From: Euglena gracilis
Lineage: Eukaryota; Euglenida; Euglenophyceae; Euglenales
Assembly (NCBI GenBank): GCA_039621445.1
Contig: CP154956.1
Location: 9,733,443-9,797,442, forward strand
Length of the DNA: 64,000 nucleotides
Direction: 5' to 3'
Shown here: piece after piece, positions 22,471 through 34,453 of the stretch
Position numbering within the stretch: the stretch's first letter is position 1
Layout of the letters: each line of letters starts with the position of its first letter
The notes under the pieces: model-generated
Database searches by the model: none
What the model was told of the DNA's origin: nothing
What the model saw: only the letters and a program-made list of their open reading frames with translations
Translations under genes and position numbers: made by a program

Positions 22471-23159
22471 GAGCACCCCCCCCCTCCAATGGAGCGAGCG
22501 TCCACACAAGAGCAACCCCCCTTTTAAGGGAAAACCAGTGGAAATCGGCGGACTTTAGGGAAATGGGCCCTATTAGTAGAGAACCGACGCCGCGGCGGTT
22601 CACTACAAGAGCACCTGCTCAACTGTCAGGGGGGGGGGGGGGGCTGTGGCTTCCGACTGCAGGTCACCTGACCCCCCCTCTGCTCACCAATAAGCAAATA
22701 CCTGGTTTCAGCACTCTGGCAGGAACCAAATCAGATCCCTACATCCCCCCTGGGGGGAACTGCCATTCTCAAGAAGCGGCCAGAGTCCACCTGGGAAACT
22801 GGCAGGGTCCCGGGACCGGCCAACCTGTCAGTTTCCACAATTTGTACGGAGAAATTCGGCTGTCCGACAGGTTTCACATTTTGAACCAGGAAAGGAATTA
22901 TTTTTCACTCTCCAGTCTCTGCTTTCTGTCGTTGAGCTGGCTTCTTTAAGGAGCCCACCTTTGGGGGGGGGGGGTGCTATGGCAGGCTATGGGGGAGGCA
23001 GTGTCCACCATAGGGGTCGGGTTTTGGCGTTGGTGGTGCAATAGCAACGGAAAATGACCACTTTTTTTCAGGCGAAACTGGTTGTGTCAGCCCATGCCGG
23101 ATCCCAAAACCACAACACACACGCGCGCGCGCACACATGCATGCACGCACACTCGTGCG

Positions 23160-23440
<281 letters not shown>

Positions 23441-23452
23441 GCGCGTGTGCAG

Positions 23453-23671
23453 CTACCGTGGACAGGCTACGATGGCGCAACAAGCCACCCCCGGGGAGTG
23501 AAAAGCCTGGCCCTGAGCCCCACCACACGCCGTGGCCTGCGGATGGCATAGCAGAGGCGGCGATGCTGCAGGCGACCCCCGACGTATGGCAGCTGACTGG
23601 TCCACACCGCGTGCTGCTGGCGCACGCGCTGCTGAAGAGGCAGCAGGAATGGGGGGCTGCCTCGCCAAACC
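23453..23671 (+). CDS. Exon: helicase vWxLxxxxR block (TPDVWQLTGPHRVLL)
   Basis: After GTGTGCAG the frame reads VDRLRWRNKPPPGSEKPGPE and, after a Pro/His-rich linker, ATPDVWQLTGPHRVLLAHAL then LKRQQE. vW-x-L-x-x-x-x-R-x-x-L is the signature preceding the second half of domain 1A in NFX1/ZNFX1-like helicases. The donor CCAAACC/GTGTGG leaves one base, in phase with the exon at 24152, where the junction codon is Pro. Confidence 0.8.
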
Positions 23672-24151
23672 GTGTGGCAATGCCATGCCTGTCCTCCCAG
23701 CCAGCCAGATTTCTGCACTCCTGTTTTCGAGACCCACTTTTGTGATTGCTTTCTGTTTTATTGCGTCTTGATGTATGGTGGATTCTCTTCCCCTCTACCT
23801 GGTGCCCCTCCCTACATGGTACATGGTGCCCCTCCCGCTGGGTGGAAAGAAGTGCCCCCCATTGTAGGAAGTGCCTCCAGGGTGGTAGGAACCGCCCCTC
23901 CCCTCCTCCGGCGCAATGGGAACCTCCCTCCCCTGGTCTCCTCTGGTAGGAACCGCCCTTCCCCTCCTCCGGTCTGGTAGGAACCGCCCCTCCCCTCCTC
24001 CGGTCTGGTAGGAACTGCCCCACCCTCCTCCGGTGTGGAGGAAGCACCCCTCCCCCCCGGGTGTGGTAGGAAGTGCCCTTCCCCTCCTTTGATGTGGCAG
24101 GAACCGCCCCGCCCCACTTCCGGCATGGTAGGAAGTGCCCCGGGCCCAAAG

Positions 24152-24280
24152 CCGCCAACGACCGGCTCGCCGAGGCACAGGCCGCCTTCGCCGCAGTCCT
24201 GCGGGAGCGGGAGCGCCTGGAGGAGGAGTTCCGGCTGCAGGTGCTGGCCCAGTGCCCCGCCCAGCGGCCCCGCCCACAGG
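24152..24280 (+). CDS. Exon: helicase coiled segment (ANDRLAEAQAAFAAVLRERE)
   Basis: Reads ANDRLAEAQAAFAAVLRERE, then RLEEEFRLQVLAQCPAQRPR. It is strongly helical and charged, the arm leading into the GMT motif in the next exon; family members have a comparable helix ending xLLxxAxVIGxT. Entry phase fits 23671. Exit CCACAG/GGTTCC style donor at 24281 leaves one base that fits 24770. An earlier donor CTGCAG/GTGCTG at 24241 is possible. Confidence 0.75.
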
Positions 24281-24337
24281 GTTCCCAGGTTGCAGTTAAC
24301 GTCCCCACAGTTCTTTGCCCAACCACATTGTGTGTGT

Positions 24338-24726
<389 letters not shown>

Positions 24727-24769
24727 GTAACACACATGATGTATAGTCACACAGACATACATTATGAAG

Positions 24770-24939
24770 CCATTTCCACACGTTTTCACCCTCCTCAACC
24801 TCCCCGGGCTGCTGTCTGCATCGTGGGGATGACTTTGGATGGCCACGCCATCCACGCCGACCTGATTGAGCGGTGGGGTCCTCAGAGCCGGGCTGTAGCC
24901 CAGCTGCCTGCTGTAGCACAATTGACCATCCTCAATCAC
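24770..24939 (+). CDS. Exon: helicase VGMTLDG block
   Basis: Frame reads AAVCIVGMTLDGHAIHADLI then ERWGPQ. This matches the AxVIGMTTTGA...LL..L.P segment of NFX1/ZNFX1 helicases that immediately precedes motif II. After GGTCCT the sequence meets CAGAGCCGG and family similarity stops, so the true exon may end at 24880 rather than at the GT at 24940. Start by AG at 24769 fits the phase of 24280. Confidence 0.8.
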
Positions 24940-26086
24940 GTGTGTATGTGATTTGTTTCGATGTGTGTTACGCGTAACTCTTTTTGCTTTGGCGACTACT
25001 CTGCTTTGGGGTGTTTTTCACACTGTTCTTTTGCTTTTGGTCGCCCCCCCTGCAAATTCAAATGTGTGTGATGGCGAAGGCTTTCCAGAAATGACCCCCA
25101 AGGTTTGTAATGTTTTTGTATTTTTTTCAATGATTAGACTGGCAAGACTTGTCATTCTGAAGCGGGGTCTGGGGTGATTGGGGTCTGAGGTGATTGACTG
25201 GTTTTGGGAAAGTGAGTGGCTTTTTGAAGGTTTTGAAGTGAACGATGAACCCCACGGAGTGAGTAAGAAGTGTGAATGTGACGGACGGCCCAACCAGCAC
25301 AGCACAGCCCGCAGTCGTCGTCATTGTGGAGGAGGCCGGGGAGTGCCCCATCGCGAAGCTGCTGGCCTGCCTCCGGCCTGGGGGGCCTCTTCGGCGAGAC
25401 ACTCACCCCCCCCAAGATTTTTTTTTCAGTTTTTAAGTTTCGTGACCCGGGGGGAGGGAGTGGGTTGTCTCGGCTGAGCCCCCCCCCCCCCCCAGGAGGG
25501 GGTCGGGCCAAGTGGGGTACCCCACCGGAGGCGGGTTTTTTTTCTGTTTTTTTCAGCGCAAAGCACCGAAATTTTTGCACCCCAAAATTGACCCCCAAGA
25601 GTGGGTCCCCCAACCCCCCCCCCCCCCGGCCTCCCCCCCCCCCCCTAGGGGGTGGGTGGGTGGGTCCGGCCCCCCCGGGTCCTTAAAAAAATACCTGCAC
25701 CCCCCTTTTGCACTCGCATTGCCGCAAAGCGGAGCATTGGAGGCAGTTGTCACTGGGTTGGGCACCCCAAAAAAATCCTGGGGGGGTCGTGTTTTTCTGG
25801 GAACGGCAGTTTTTGGTGATTAGAGTTGTGGGACTCCATAAGAAATCTGGACCGGGAAACTGTCAGAGTCCCCAACGCCGACCAACCTGTCATCAACCAT
25901 GGACCCCCCCAATCTCGGATTTCCTTCCCATCCTCTCCCACCACGTCCGGCGTAAATATAATATTTCACCGCCAAGCCAGGTTGATGGCCGGAAAGAATT
26001 GGGTTGATGGCCGGAAAGAATTGGTTTCAGTATCCTTGGAACAATGCTCATTTGCCCAACCAGCACAAAAAAAATGAAAGTTCCAA

Positions 26087-26215
26087 TTTTATATATATAT
26101 ATATACATATGTATATATATATATAGAACTTTATATTATATACATATATATTATATATATAAACCTTATATATATATATATATACAAACCTTATATATAT
26201 AAACCTTATGTTTTA
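26087..26215. repeat. (TA)n microsatellite with AACCTTATATATA units
   Basis: TA runs with three copies of an AACCTTATATATATA unit. Confidence 0.95.
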
Positions 26216-26322
26216 TACGGGATACCCCAAAAAAGCTCCCCCTGGGGTTTTCCGCAGCAACATGGGGTTTCTAATTTGGAGGTTTAGGAAATAGTCCCGT
26301 GGGGGGGGGGGCAGCCGAGCAG

Positions 26323-26366
26323 GTATGATGCTGTCCAAGGGCCATCCCTCCGTGGAGCACTGCATC
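26323..26366 (+). CDS. Possible exon: approach to motif III (LSKGHPSVEHCI)
   Basis: After GAGCAG the frame reads MMLSKGHPSVEHCI, which resembles the strand before the GDxKQL motif (LxxxVxHxIxIGD). Directly after ATC comes CAGACCACC. The upstream bases GCAGCCGAGCAG could encode the end of a motif II (EAAEQ), but in another frame. The exon is small and boundaries are uncertain. Confidence 0.4.
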
Positions 26367-27025
26367 CAGACCACCAGGCTGCTCAGCTCTCTTGCTTTCT
26401 TTTGTGTTTCAAAAGTGTTTTTTTGTGCCACCGCTGGTTTCATTTTCTGAATTACAGTTCTTATTCTTTCAAAGGATTTGCATATGCTTTACATCTGCAC
26501 TCCTCCAGAACTTTTTTTTATCATTGTGACCGGGCTGTGCATTGGATGAGCTGGGGGATTTTCTCTTCTTTTTTGACCCCAAAACCGCCCAAAAATTTGG
26601 TCACCTGCCCTCCATCTCCCCTTAGGGGTGGGTGGGTGGACAGGAAGGGGAATATATTCACCACAATGTGTGTGTCACAACAATGTCACACTAAAAATCT
26701 CACACTACAAATAATCAAATATTCATTACAATGTGTGCAGTTTTTTCACAGTGTATGGTGTTTTCTCCGGTGCAGTATTTTCGATGCAGGTTTTTTTTTG
26801 CAGTACCCAACCCCCCGGAAACTCTGTCAGGGTCCCGCCCAGGAAACTTTCAAGGTCTTTGACACCAGCCAACCTCTCAAGTGACAGTTTCCCGGGGGGG
26901 GGTGCGTTTTTTGGCTTTTTGATTGTTTTGCAGTTTTGGATTGTTTTAAAGGGGTTTTTTTGGCGTAGTGTTTCGCGCATGGTTTGCCCTTTGTGTGCGG
27001 GAAACCGTCGTTCCGCCCCTCTGAG

Positions 27026-27153
27026 CGGCCGCGTGGTCCGGATCGGGGACCCCAAGCAACTCCCCCCGCAGGTCAACGCCCACCACCTCACCCGCCACAA
27101 CTTCGGCGTATCCATGATGGAGTGGCCGGGGCTGGGGCGACCCGGGAGATTGG
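27026..27153 (+). CDS. Exon: helicase motif III (VVRIGDPKQLPPQ)
   Basis: Frame reads GRVVRIGDPKQLPPQVNAHH, then LTRHNFGVSMMEW. IGDPKQLPP is the classical SF1 motif III; HNFGVSMMEW corresponds to the xxNxDVSLFERL block after it. Acceptor CCCCTCTGAG leaves one base. The 3' end is unclear: homology ends at SMMEW, while the nearest donor TTGG/GTTGAG is ten codons further. Confidence 0.85.
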
Positions 27154-28872
27154 GTTGAGAGGTCCTCTCTTACAGGCCAGGTTTCTGCTCAAGGGTTTGC
27201 AGTATCCCCCTGGGAAGGGGGGGGGGGGGCTGGACTGCATCCAGTCCAAATTTCGCTAGTGGAAATCTTAGTGGATTCCCCGGGACGTCCACAAGCAGGG
27301 CTAGCTAGTGGGAGAATTTTTTCGATGACCGGCGTGAAGCACCTGATTTTTTTGGACCCCCAAAACTTGCCAAGATGCCCATTCTGGGCCGTTTTGGGTA
27401 TTTTTTTTGGAACAAAACCAGCCCAAAAGCACATTAAAAATTAAAACCCTCGTTTCCGCCTCGTACAGCACCAGAGGATTTTTTTTTTCCTGTCAAGTGG
27501 CCCCCCGGCCCCCCCCCCCCCCAGACGGAGGTCTAGCCAGTGGATTTTTTCCTGTGTCCAGCAAAATCGCTGCCAGTGAACCCCCCACGGGGTCTATGAG
27601 CAATAGCCTGATACGGATGGCTGCCCAACATTTGATACTGACCCCTCCCCGTAACCCCCCCCTAATAGAAGCACGGGGCCGCTACAAGTGCAGGGTCCAA
27701 ATAAAAGCGTGCCCCCCGCCGCCGAAGGCGGCGGTCCGCTACAAACGCACCCCCCATTTTGATGGGATTTCTAAAGGAAATCAACAAAAATTGCTTAGGT
27801 AGGGTCCAAATAGAAGCGCACCCCCCCCCCCCCGCTGCCGGAGGCGGCGGTCCCCTATAAGCGCACCCGTGCTTCCATTAGGGGGGGGGGGGGTGTTTAA
27901 GCTGTCAGCTTTCCACTTGGAAAGTTGTCACTGGTCCCACCCCGGCTGACTGGTAAAGTTGGAAATTTTTCGCCCGGGTCGGTGTTGTCGTGGCGAATTT
28001 TTCTGGCATTCTGTCACAAAATTTTCATGGGGGGTCGATTTTTCAAGTCCACCTCCTCATTGGTGTGCAAATACAATATGCATGTGTTTTTGTCATCAAG
28101 AAAAAGTTGTTTGCAAACATTTGGGGACAAAATTTGACATACAAACAAGGTCGTCATTTCTCGCCAGGGGAGATACCCGTCTTTTTGACAGCAGATCTTT
28201 TGCCTGCTGTTGCCGACTGACATTGAATTTTCTGGCCTAACATTGCCGACCCTCAAGGGCAGGGCTGTACGGGAATCTCAAAAAGAGATTTTAGTCAAAG
28301 CCTTTTCAACGTCTTTGGTGCCAAAGGATTTTTGTTGTTGTTTTTTTATGAGAAGCCCCCCCCAAGACTTTCACACAGTCCGAAAATAGAACGACCCCGG
28401 GAGAGGGTTGGTGTAGTGTTGTGGTGTGGTGTGGGTTTAGTGCGAGGTTTAAGTTTGATCCAGGCCAAGCATTGGGGTTGAGGTGGGGGTCAGGGTGAGG
28501 CAGTTAGACATGCGACATTGGAGGGGTGGTAGGGTGGGGAGGTAGGATAACGATGCCTGTGAAAATTTGGTGAAAGAACCTTATATAACTGGCGTGTGCT
28601 TCACGTTTTCCAAATTTGATTTATACGAAATCCCTGAAGTTCCCAACATTCGCAAAATCATATCTTTCGAAAAAAGTTTTAATTTAAGTTATGTTATTTT
28701 TTAAATTAATAATTTAATTAGTTTTATTTAACGCCCCAATTCAATGCCATATTTCCCCCCCAAATACTTTTTCCAACACATTGTGTCACACGAAGGTCAC
28801 ACTACGTCACACGAAGGTTTGAGGAACGCGCGAAACAAAAAGGAGGCACCAACCACGGGGCCTGCCCGGCCC

Positions 28873-28966
28873 CGACCGCGGCTCATGACGGGGCTGCCGT
28901 TCGTCACCCTGGGCCGGCAGGGGCGTATGCGTCCGGAGACGCGGGCGCTGCTGATGGACATCTGGG
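28873..28966 (+). CDS. Exon: helicase motif IV (QGRMRPE)
   Basis: Frame reads RPRLMTGLPFVTLGRQGRMR then PETRALLMDIW. LPFVTLxxQxRMRPE is the family motif IV (QhRMrP) with the preceding GxPxxxL strand. No good acceptor was found; an AG lies at 28850 and a CTG eight bases before 28873. Homology ends at 28966, directly before CAGGCGCCT, which starts an inverted-repeat element. A GT donor exists only at 29039. Confidence 0.85.
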
Positions 28967-29318
28967 CAGGCGCCTCTCCCTGCAAGCCAGCCTTGCTCCT
29001 GGCCATGAGCCCCCCCCCCCCGACTGGAGCCACTGGAGTCAGTAAAATTTCTGACTGATTGGGTGAGTGGGTGGGAGGGGGGTATACTTTGGTGGGTTTT
29101 CAAAAAAAAAAAGAAATGCCCCCTTGGTCTAAGCACCAATCCTCTGGGGTTCTCCCCATTTTCCCCTGGTGACAGCAGGGGGGTTAAGGTTTATTATTAT
29201 TATTTATTAAATTTTTATTTATTAAGAAGTGACATTAATGTGTCAGAATTATGGTATTGTCCCTTCAACTCCCCCCCACTGATGAAACGGTTTGTTGGGT
29301 CGCCGCAAAAGGCGCCTG
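28967..29318. mobile_element. CAGGCGCCT...AGGCGCCTG element occupying the intron
   Basis: The intron begins CAGGCGCCT immediately after the RMRPE exon, and its inverse AGGCGCCTG (29310-29318) lies eight bases before the next exon. Removing it plus the 8 bp joins the exons in frame as MDIWAALQDNLSV. The 8-bp flanks (CATCTGGG and CAGTCACC) are no longer similar, so the insertion is old or the interpretation wrong. Confidence 0.5.
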
Positions 29319-29326
29319 CAGTCACC

Positions 29327-29425
29327 CGGCCCTCCAGGACAACCTGTCCGTGGTCAATGCCTTGGTCCCCGTCCCCTGCGTCCAGCACTCCGTCTTCTGG
29401 TGGTCCCACACGCACCCGTGGGGCG
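29327..29425 (+). CDS. Exon: helicase LQDNLSV...FWWSH block
   Basis: Frame reads ALQDNLSVVNALVPVPCVQH then SVFWWSHTHPWGG. This is the LxDxxSVxN...GVxxxVFWxxH segment between motifs IV and V in NFX1-type helicases. A conventional acceptor GCCTGCAG lies at 29321, and AAAAG at 29311 has matching phase. Donor GGGCG/GTGTCT leaves one base. Confidence 0.85.
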
Positions 29426-30315
29426 GTGTCTGAAGGGGTTGCCATACTCCCCCCCCCCCCCCGGGAGAAACTGTCACCCCCGGGAAACTCTCACCTGCCT
29501 CTGTACTCGCTGACCCGTCACCTAACAAAATTTTCTCGAAAATTTCGATGTTTCTCACCGAAAAAGCATTTTTTTGAAGGTGAAAAATTGAGGGGACTTC
29601 ATTTTTAGAAGTTTGACCCCAAAATGTGAAAAAAAAATGCTTTTTCGTATTTCTGGGTTAGTGGGGGGTTGAATATTGAATCATCTTTTTCCCTCTGACC
29701 CAGACCTGCCTCCGGAAACTGCCACCTGGGCCCCGTACTCGCTGACATTTCACTCTAGGGACCTGTCACCTATCTCTGTATTCGCTGACTTGTCGGGTGA
29801 CAGTTTCCGGGGGGGGGGGGGGTCTGGCACAACAAGCTGGGCCAGAAGCGAAGTTAGCGCCGGCCATAAACAGACAAGAAGCCTTGGTGCAACTAGGGGG
29901 GGGGGGGGTATGAGGAGGCTCAAGCTCGAACGCTCGACCTCGAGCCTCCTCGAACGTGCCTCGAACGCGTTCAAGGAGGCTCAGGAGAAATTTCACTAAA
30001 GGAAATCTCAGTGGGCCTCCCGGGGGGGTCTACCAGCAGAGACTGGCCATGTTATTGGCCACTAGAAAGCGCAACTAGCTAGACCTCCTCCCCCCAGAGG
30101 TTCAAGGGGTTCCCGGTTCCCAGGTTGTGCCCAAGAAACCGAGGGGAGGGGAATGAAAAAAGGGGGGTTACAATAAACGACACATGTTCAGTAGGCGCGG
30201 AGAGTGCAGGAAATCAATGGCAGTTGCAGTGAACGTCGATCGAAATTGGGGGAAGAAAACATACCATCCCAGGGAAGGTGTCACCCAGGGAATTAAAAAA
30301 TTTCTCAAGCTGGAC

Positions 30316-30609
30316 CAGGCCGTATTTTAGTCGGGTGCCAACCCCACCCCGGGGGGTGCCTGCCTGGGCAGGCACTCCAAATCCGACCCCCCCCCGGGGG
30401 GTAGGGCACAGGGCACACAGCTAAAAGTGCCCTAGCACAACCCACCGGCGCTAAAGGCGCCGGGGAGCCAAAAATGGCCTATTTTCAAAGGAATGTGCCT
30501 CGAAATCCGCCCCCCCCCCGGGGGGGGGGGGGGGTAGTGCCTGCCTGGGCAGGCACTCACAGGCACTCCGGACCCCCCCTCCCCCCCGGGGTTGTAAAAA
30601 AAAAGCTTG
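30316..30609. mobile_element. hAT-like element, TSD AGCTGGAC
   Basis: Left end CAGGCCGTATTTTAGTCGGG, right end GTTGTAAAAAAAAAGCTTG, partly inverse. Perfect 8-bp duplication AGCTGGAC at 30308-30315 and 30610-30617. Interior carries GTGCCTGCCTGGGCAGGCAC twice. Sister copy at 35919. Confidence 0.85.
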
Positions 30610-31513
30610 AGCTGGACCTCACCCTGCCCCGGGGGGGGGGGGGGGGTGCAGCAAAAAAAGGCTGGACCCCCCTTCGAGGCTTCTGAAGAAAGGCTCCTTC
30701 TCTGGTGCCACCCAACACAAAAAAAGGCGTTTGCAGGAACAGCTTTGGCCGGCCCGCTAGATCAGTGGGTTTCCACCCACCACCCACTGATACCAACCCA
30801 CCCCCAGGAAACCGTCAACTGAGTCGGCCAGTGGAAAATTTTCCCAGTGACCAGCGCGAAGCGAATAAAAATTTGACCCCCCGAACCAAAAAAACCTATT
30901 TTGGCAATTTTTGGGGTTTTTTTTTTGGGAACAAAATCAGCCGAAAAAAATTAAAAAAGCCCATATCCACCTCGGCAGACAGCGCCAGAGGGAAATAAAT
31001 TCCAGTCGCTCCGTTGTCTAGTGCTCCCCGCACACTACAATGCCCAAATTGGGGGAGGGGGCTACCCGTTCCTCAGCCCACAACAAGGAGGGGGATTCTG
31101 GATTGTGTCATTGTGTGTTTTAACCTTGTCAGCGGGGTGGGGGGCACGCGGGCTGATTGATGATCCAAATTCCTCCTGGAAGGCCTCGCCGGAGCAGTAA
31201 TTTGGAAGAGGAAAAGAAGACCCCTCCATGGTCTTGATGGTGGGTGAGTGGGTCTGGGCGAGACCATACCAGGGAGAGAGAGGTGGATGGTTTTGCTCTA
31301 TTTCCGACGCAAAAAAAAATTTGGACCCCAAAGTTGAACCCCCGAAAGTTGGTCCCCTGACCCCCCCCACAAGGCGCCCCAGGAGGGGTGGGTCCGGACC
31401 CCCCCCCGGTCCAGAAAAGGCATCTGGTTGGGGAGCCTGACATGGTGTTGGAAGCTCGGTGCCAGCTGAGGTAGCAATTCCCCCTCTTCCCCACAGCACC
31501 TGTTTGGGACCAG

Positions 31514-31632
31514 TGGTCCGGCGTCTGGCTGGCCACCGGCCCACGTACCACCCATTCGCCCAGGACAACGGGTCGTACCGCAACGCGGAGGAGGCACGTA
31601 TGGTGGGGCAGCTGGTGCGCCATCTGCTGGTC
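31514..31632 (+). CDS. Exon: helicase SYRNAEEA block
   Basis: Frame reads VVRRLAGHRPTYHPFAQDNG, SYRNAEEARMVGQLVRHLLV. S-x-x-N-x-x-EA-x-x-v-x-x-L-x-x-x-Ll is the conserved helix before the TVLTPY strand. Entry at GGGACCAG/TG fits the 29425 phase. Two exits are possible: before CAGGGC at 31633, or the donor ATACC/GTTGCC at 31645 (adding QGHT, phase 0). Confidence 0.85.
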
Positions 31633-31659
31633 CAGGGCCATACCGTTGCCTCACACGCG

Positions 31660-31797
31660 CCCACACACAACACACACACTCACACAACCCACACATACAA
31701 CACACAAGACAACACAAACACACACGCACACGACACACACAACAGACACACACACACACACAACCACACAACACACACAGAGAGGGGGGGGAAGAGT

Positions 31798-31834
<37 letters not shown>

Positions 31835-31895
31835 GCATTACATACACACATGCGCACACACATGCACGGGCAATTGCATGTGTGTGTTGTGTGTG
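31660..31895. repeat. (CA)n-rich microsatellite
   Basis: CA runs with AACA, GACA and a GAGAGGGGG interruption. Confidence 0.95.
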
Positions 31896-32037
31896 TGTTT
31901 TCTGTGTTGTGATGTTTACGTTGCACGTTTTTTTGTAATGTGTGTGCTCAACACCGCCCCAGAGCAGGGATGGTGGGTGGCGGATTTTTCTTGTTTGGCA
32001 TTTTGCTCCGCCGAGTCGGCAGTGGTCTGTGCGTGGC

Positions 32038-32082
32038 ACCCGACCCGAGCAGGTTACGGTGCTGGCCGCATACCGGCGCCAG
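32038..32082 (+). CDS. Exon: helicase TVLAAYRRQ strand
   Basis: Frame reads TRPEQVTVLAAYRRQ, the conserved pxxItVLTPYrgQ strand. A conventional acceptor CCGAGCAG at 32052 would start at VTVL and is in phase with the 31644 donor. Starting at 32038, eight bases after a CTG, includes TRPEQ, which agrees better with the family. Exit CGCCAG/GTGCAG is phase 0; the frame stays open to 32100 (VQHAGR). Confidence 0.85.
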
Positions 32083-33639
32083 GTGCAGCACGCAGGCCGG
32101 GTCCCCCCCCCTCAGGAGCCTCCGATTTGGTGGTGCAGCACCACGGAACTCTGAAATTCCCTTAAAGAAACCTTCTGGTGCAAAAGTGAGCCTGTGCGTG
32201 GACCCCTGGCATACATTTGTCAAAGTTGCCTTAAGCGGCACCTCCGGGGGGGGGGGGGGGTCACACACAGTGGCCGAAAAATGGCCGTGACTCGGGCTAG
32301 GCAGGGAGTTGCAGGGAAATCAAAATACGATTAGATGGGGCATTTTAAGGGCTTCAATTTAGGTCGCCAAACATTTCCTTTGATTTTGCTTCATTTCCGA
32401 GATATTTTGGAAACATCGGTTTTTTGCCCCCGAAAACAGGGGGGGTCAAGCCGGAAAGCTGGTCTCCCCGCCATCATTTTTCAACCAGGCCCTCCGAAAT
32501 CTTCACAATCATCTTCCAGCGTTCGAGGAGTTTGGGCTTCGCTCACTCTGGGGGGGGGGGGTCTCACTGGAGGCAGCAACCCTTGTCCAATGAACACTTA
32601 GGTGACAAAAGTTGTGGTTCGAACAGGGGGTCTGCATTGGACCAGATCTGAGGGGGGAATGCAGCAAAGTCCCGAAGAGGTTATTTTCGCAATTCTTGTT
32701 CAATTTGGTGTCGTGAAAAGAAATGACGAAAACTGCGGTGCGTTTTGACCAACAGTTCCCGAACAGCCAACCCCCCTCCCACCTGGACGGTTTATAATTT
32801 AGGGGGATTACTGCCTGTGGGGCAGACCATCCCCCAGTGGGGGCCTTTTCCTTTTTCATAATTTTTTTCAAAGCAGTCAGTCCATGGGTCAGGTTTTGGC
32901 CCGCCTGAAGGCCGGGCTGGATTTTGGCTGGATTTTGGGTGGGTGGGTGGGTGGTTGACCCCCCCCTCGGGAGGGGGGGATTTTGGGTGGATAGGTTTTG
33001 GAATAAGTGGGTGGGTGGGTTTGGATGGTGGGGTGGGAGGGCTCGGGAAAAAAATTCCCCCCCAGGGGTCACCAAGTGAATCCATGGTTGGGTCCCCGAG
33101 AAGTTCCCGGACTTGGGTGAATTTTGAAGACAAACATACACAGACGTCAAAGTAGGTGTCCTGTGAAAGGCGGTGGGTCCATTGAGCAAAATGTTGGCCC
33201 AAGAGCTGAATGTTGGCCCGGGTGGGGGAGTCCGCTGAAATAAAGTTGGCACAGCCCGGGGAAGCTGATGGGCTGGATAAAAGCTAAAAGGGGGTCAAAA
33301 TGGTCAAAATGGGCTATGCCTCCAAATTTGGTTGAAGAATCGCAGCAGGATTTAGAATTCTCAAAAACCCATTAGGGTTCAGCCGGCAGTTTTTTTTGCC
33401 CAACCAGGGCCTTTTTCCAGCCTGCCAACTGGACCCCCCCCCCCGGATATTTAAGAAACCCACTGTACCGATCACACGACACACAAAACAGTGCCGAGCA
33501 AGGACAGATGGCAGGTCAGTTGTGTTGTTGTGTCTTAATTTATAGTTTTTCTGCACCTCCCAAGAAGCTCTCAGGGGATCTTGCCCTCACCCAAGAAGGC
33601 CTTTCTGTTCAAAACAGAAGCATCGGGATTCCCATTCGG

Positions 33640-34453
33640 CAGGGATCCTCACACGTCCTGAAAAGGAAATTCACGGAAATTCACGGAGGATCAAATGTGA
33701 TCCTCCGTCTTCAGGAAATGGGCGGAAGGCCATTTTCACGGAAATCACGGAAAATCACGGAAATTCACGGATGAGGTGGAGGGTTCGGAAAATTTTTGGG
33801 TGGTTTTTTGAATGTGCTTTGTTTGTGCAGATGCATTTTAATGGGATGCTTTGCACATTCTGTGCTTTTCCAAACAGACAATGTTGTCCAATTCGGAGCT
33901 TTCATGTCTGGATGCTGACAGTTCAATGGCACAGCAAGGTGCCAAGCATATCATTGGTCAACACCTGTCCCACCCCACCCCGGGGAGGGGTGACTGACTG
34001 GTGTTTTCAGAGTCCCGAAAATGAAAAGTGGCTGGCCTGGCACCGAAGGCACCGGAAATTTTTTTGGAACTTTTTTCATGAATTTCCAAGCAAGACATTT
34101 GTGTGTCAGATGACGAGAGGGATTCATCATCCTTGGACAGTGCCAAATCGTCCGATGAGAACATGGTTTTTTTCAGAGTGGAAAGTGATCTCCCTCCCCC
34201 CAAAGGTCATTAAGCAATGGTGTGGTGCCAAGGCTGCAAAGAAGAGGAAGTGGGACCGAGGAGGAAATACGACACCCGGAGAAACGATCTGCTGCCACAA
34301 CCGCCCAAATATGGCTCCGGTGCAGAATGGATTGTGGCTTTTGACCTTTTCCGGAAACAGGAAATTCACGGAAAATCACGGAAAATCACGGAAAATCACG
34401 GAAAATCACGGATACATTTTGCCCTCGCCAGCACGGACGTGTGAGGATCCCTG
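33640..34453. mobile_element. hAT-like element, 19-bp perfect TIR, direct repeat CATTCGG
   Basis: Left end CAGGGATCCTCACACGTCC (33640-33658) is the exact inverse of 34435-34453. Flanks carry CATTCGG at 33633-33639 and 34454-34460. Interior holds (GGAAAATCAC)n-type tandem repeats at 33660-33770 and 34360-34415, inside both ends. No transposase recognised. Confidence 0.85.
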
